Assembly: GCA_002432565.1 (NCBI GenBank)
Contig: DJFP01000107.1
Span: forward strand, 24,402 to 31,574
DNA: 7,173 bases
Source of the DNA: Flavobacteriales bacterium UBA5869
GTDB lineage: Bacteria; Bacteroidota; Bacteroidia; Flavobacteriales_D; Crocinitomicaceae
Direction of reading: 5' to 3'
Below the pieces are notes generated by a model. The model was not told where the DNA came from and searched no databases. It saw nothing but the letters and a program-made list of their open reading frames with translations. Positions 5,910 through 7,173 of this stretch are shown here, one piece after another (positions within the stretch are counted from its first letter, which is position 1; each line of letters opens with the position of its first letter). A program made the position numbers and the translations under genes.

Positions 5910-6515
5910 ATGACATCAGTTCCCGTTACAGTATACGTCGAAATGACTCCTAATCCAAACACAATGAAATTCGTGGCAAATAAATATTTGCTAATCAACG
6001 GTGAGTCGGTTGAATTTCATTCAGGTGCAGACGCAAAAAATTATTCTCCTCTTGCGGAAGAATTATTCCATTTTCCATTCGTAAAAACGGTTTTCATCAC
6101 AGCAAACTTTGTTACCATTGCTAAGAACGATACCATTTCCTGGGATTTCATAACCATGGAGTTACGCGAATTCATCAAAAATTGGATCGTTGAAGGAAAA
6201 GATATTTTAATCCAGATGCCGGTTGCAAAATCCAAACCAGCAGATGCGGATGAGTCAAAACCGTTAAAAGAATATGCTCCGTCCGAATACGATGATGCGA
6301 TCCGTGCTTTGCTCGACGAATATGTTCGTCCGGCAGTTGAAGGCGACGGCGGCGCAATTGACTTTGTAGGATTCGAAGAAGGAACGGTTACGGTTGCACT
6401 TCGTGGCGCATGCTCCGGATGTCCTTCCAGTACAGCAACCCTGAAAGGCGGAATCGAGAATTTATTGAAACAGCACTTACCGGATGTAAAAGAGGTGGTG
6501 GCTGAATCCTTGTAA
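5910..6515 (+). CDS. Nfu-type iron-sulfur cluster scaffold/carrier protein
   Basis: This 201-residue cytoplasmic protein has two recognisable parts. Residues about 7-95 are the Nfu N-terminal domain (VEMTPNPNTMKFVANKYLL, then FPFVKTVFITANFVTIAK and the helix with WDFITMELREFI). After an acidic, Lys- and Pro-containing linker (about 104-125), residues 127-197 are the NifU C-terminal-like domain with 'VRPAVEGDGGAIDFVGFEEGTVTVALRGACSGCPSS'. C168 and C171 (CxxC) bind a [4Fe-4S] cluster at a dimer interface in characterised homologues, which pass it to target enzymes. The two-domain order matches mitochondrial NFU1-like proteins, and length is normal. A TAnnTTTG element lies 23 bases upstream, and a hairpin terminator follows, so it is probably a single-gene unit. 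I leave the symbol empty because naming is inconsistent for this form in Bacteroidota. Confidence 0.93.
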   Translation: MTSVPVTVYVEMTPNPNTMKFVANKYLLINGESVEFHSGADAKNYSPLAEELFHFPFVKTVFITANFVTIAKNDTISWDFITMELREFIKNWIVEGKDILIQMPVAKSKPADADESKPLKEYAPSEYDDAIRALLDEYVRPAVEGDGGAIDFVGFEEGTVTVALRGACSGCPSSTATLKGGIENLLKQHLPDVKEVVAESL

Positions 6516-6546
6516 TTAAAATCATTCATAAAAAAAACAATCTGTG

Positions 6547-6578
6547 GGGACGCGACGCATCGCGTCCCTACTTTTTTT
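6547..6578 (+). terminator. GC-rich hairpin terminator after the Nfu-like gene
   Basis: GGGACGCGA (6547-6555) and TCGCGTCCC (6560-6568) pair perfectly over nine bases with a four-base loop (cgca). TAC and seven T (6572-6578) follow. It begins 31 bases after the Nfu stop codon. Its GC content stands out sharply from the AT-rich flanks. Confidence 0.85.
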
Positions 6579-6594
6579 ATATGGATTTATGGAA

Positions 6595-6634
6595 TTTTTA
6601 ATTGATGGACATCTCTATAGAAATCAATTAAAAA
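6595..6634. repeat. AT-rich inverted repeat in the leader of the last gene
   Basis: TTTTTAATTGAT (6595-6606) pairs perfectly with 6623-6634 over 12 bases around a 16-base loop, and pairing can continue to AATT on both sides past a one-base bulge. It ends nine bases before the ATG at 6644. It could be an operator or a leader hairpin affecting translation; there is no T-tract suggesting termination on the plus strand. Confidence 0.5.
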
Positions 6635-6643
6635 ATTCAGATC

Positions 6644-7173
6644 ATGAAAACAATCACATTTATCGCAGCTTTATTCCTGACAGGAATAACTTTCGCTCAA
6701 AACACATTCGGCGATATCATCGGGACATTTACAACTCCGAATAAGAAAGAAGGAATTTTCGGAGCTTATGCCGTAACCTCACGAGGAGATCAACTATTCA
6801 AAGCAGTAACTGACGAAGACGGTCGTTTTAGAATCTCAGCTGTTCCTGCCGGAAGTTACCGGGTTTACTTTATTTATGAGGGAGATACAACTTATTCAAA
6901 ACAAATGGTAGAAGTATCTCCCGACGGTTTCGGGGATAATGGACTGGTTGCCCAGGCAAATGCTACTGAAATTCCGGAAATTGTAATTTCAGAACCCATT
7001 TATAGGTTAACGAAAGGCGTTGCTCCCGAAACCAAATTGGTAGCCAAGGACATCAAACACATGCCGGTAAAATTCGATGCCAAACAAATGGTTGCTGCAA
7101 TTTCTTCTGACGTAAAATTAACAGATGATGGCGAATTGATTTTTCGTGGAGCGCGCAAGGGCGATGTGATCAA
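6644..7173 (+). CDS. Exported carboxypeptidase-regulatory-like/plug-domain protein (3' end outside window)
   Basis: The frame opens at the ATG at 6644 and runs without a stop to the window edge, giving 176 residues. Residues 1-18 are a clear signal peptide (MKTITFIAALFLTGITFA). Residues about 24-95 form a carboxypeptidase-regulatory-like beta-sandwich, with the characteristic 'KAVTDEDGRFRISAVPAGSYRVYFIY'. After a linker, residues 147-176 (KQMVAAISSDVKLTDDGELIFRGARKGDVI, broken here as KQMVAAISSDV and ELIFRGARKGDVI) look like the start of a TonB-receptor plug, where an 'IRGARxxxxxYxIDG' segment is usual. The rest is not visible, so it could be a full TonB-dependent receptor or one of the short exported proteins of Bacteroidota that keep only this domain and a partial plug. 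Substrate unknown. The upstream terminator and AT-rich inverted repeat suggest its own transcription unit; no TAnnTTTG element is evident. Confidence 0.8.
   Translation, partial: MKTITFIAALFLTGITFAQNTFGDIIGTFTTPNKKEGIFGAYAVTSRGDQLFKAVTDEDGRFRISAVPAGSYRVYFIYEGDTTYSKQMVEVSPDGFGDNGLVAQANATEIPEIVISEPIYRLTKGVAPETKLVAKDIKHMPVKFDAKQMVAAISSDVKLTDDGELIFRGARKGDVI

Noticed and set aside
5606..5998. 130-codon minus-strand open frame across the CDF end and the heptad region
   Set aside because: It is antisense to the CDF C-terminus and runs through the terminator and the Nfu promoter; no domain or leader is seen.
6041..6529. 162-codon open frame on the minus strand opposite the Nfu-like gene
   Set aside because: It is antisense to a well-supported conserved gene; its translation is Ser/Pro-rich without any recognisable domain.
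6544..6744. 66-codon plus-strand open frame starting in the GC-rich hairpin
   Set aside because: It would be translated through the terminator and out of frame with the exported protein starting at 6644, which has a clear signal peptide.

Overview
The window looks like chromosomal DNA from a member of the Bacteroidota, most likely Flavobacteriales; Fluviicola-like Crocinitomicaceae is a guess from style only. The reasons are the moderate AT bias, promoters of the TAnnTTTG type, starts with little or no Shine-Dalgarno sequence, outer-membrane receptors with an N-terminal carboxypeptidase-regulatory-like domain, and a family (HYC_CC_PP) that I know only from this phylum. No rRNA, tRNA, CRISPR array, transposase or phage gene was seen, and no stretch over 300 bases lacks a gene.

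Layout: (1) 1-441, the 3' end of a gene, probably the soluble C-terminal part of a cation/proton antiporter. (2) 448-789, minus strand, a small MmcQ/YjbR-fold protein, convergent with the first. (3) 871-1242, an unrecognised small protein with about four membrane helices. (4) 1306-4398, minus strand, a three-gene transcription unit read right to left: a small Cys-rich HYC_CC_PP-type envelope protein, a TonB-dependent receptor, and an exported HMA-domain metal-binding protein, ending in a strong hairpin terminator. (5) 4505-5769, plus strand, divergent from the unit above: a Fur-family regulator whose stop overlaps the start of a cation diffusion facilitator (CDF) exporter by four bases. (6) 5910-6515, an Nfu-type iron-sulfur scaffold protein. 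(7) 6644 to the right edge, the start of an exported protein with a carboxypeptidase-regulatory-like domain and the beginning of a receptor plug-like motif.

The centre of interest is the divergent metal locus (1306-5769). A Fur-type sensor and a CDF exporter face an outer-membrane receptor, a periplasmic HMA protein and a Cys-rich small protein across a 106-base promoter region that contains two short perfect palindromes and promoter elements. All three minus-strand proteins carry adjacent cysteine pairs, including one in the receptor plug. I infer a soft or transition metal homeostasis system spanning the envelope; the metal and the direction of receptor transport cannot be read from the sequence. 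Two intergenic structures are also unusual: an array of exact 7-base-period AGAC units facing GTCT units after the CDF gene, and a GC-rich perfect palindrome after the Nfu gene that resembles a dispersed repeat used as a terminator.
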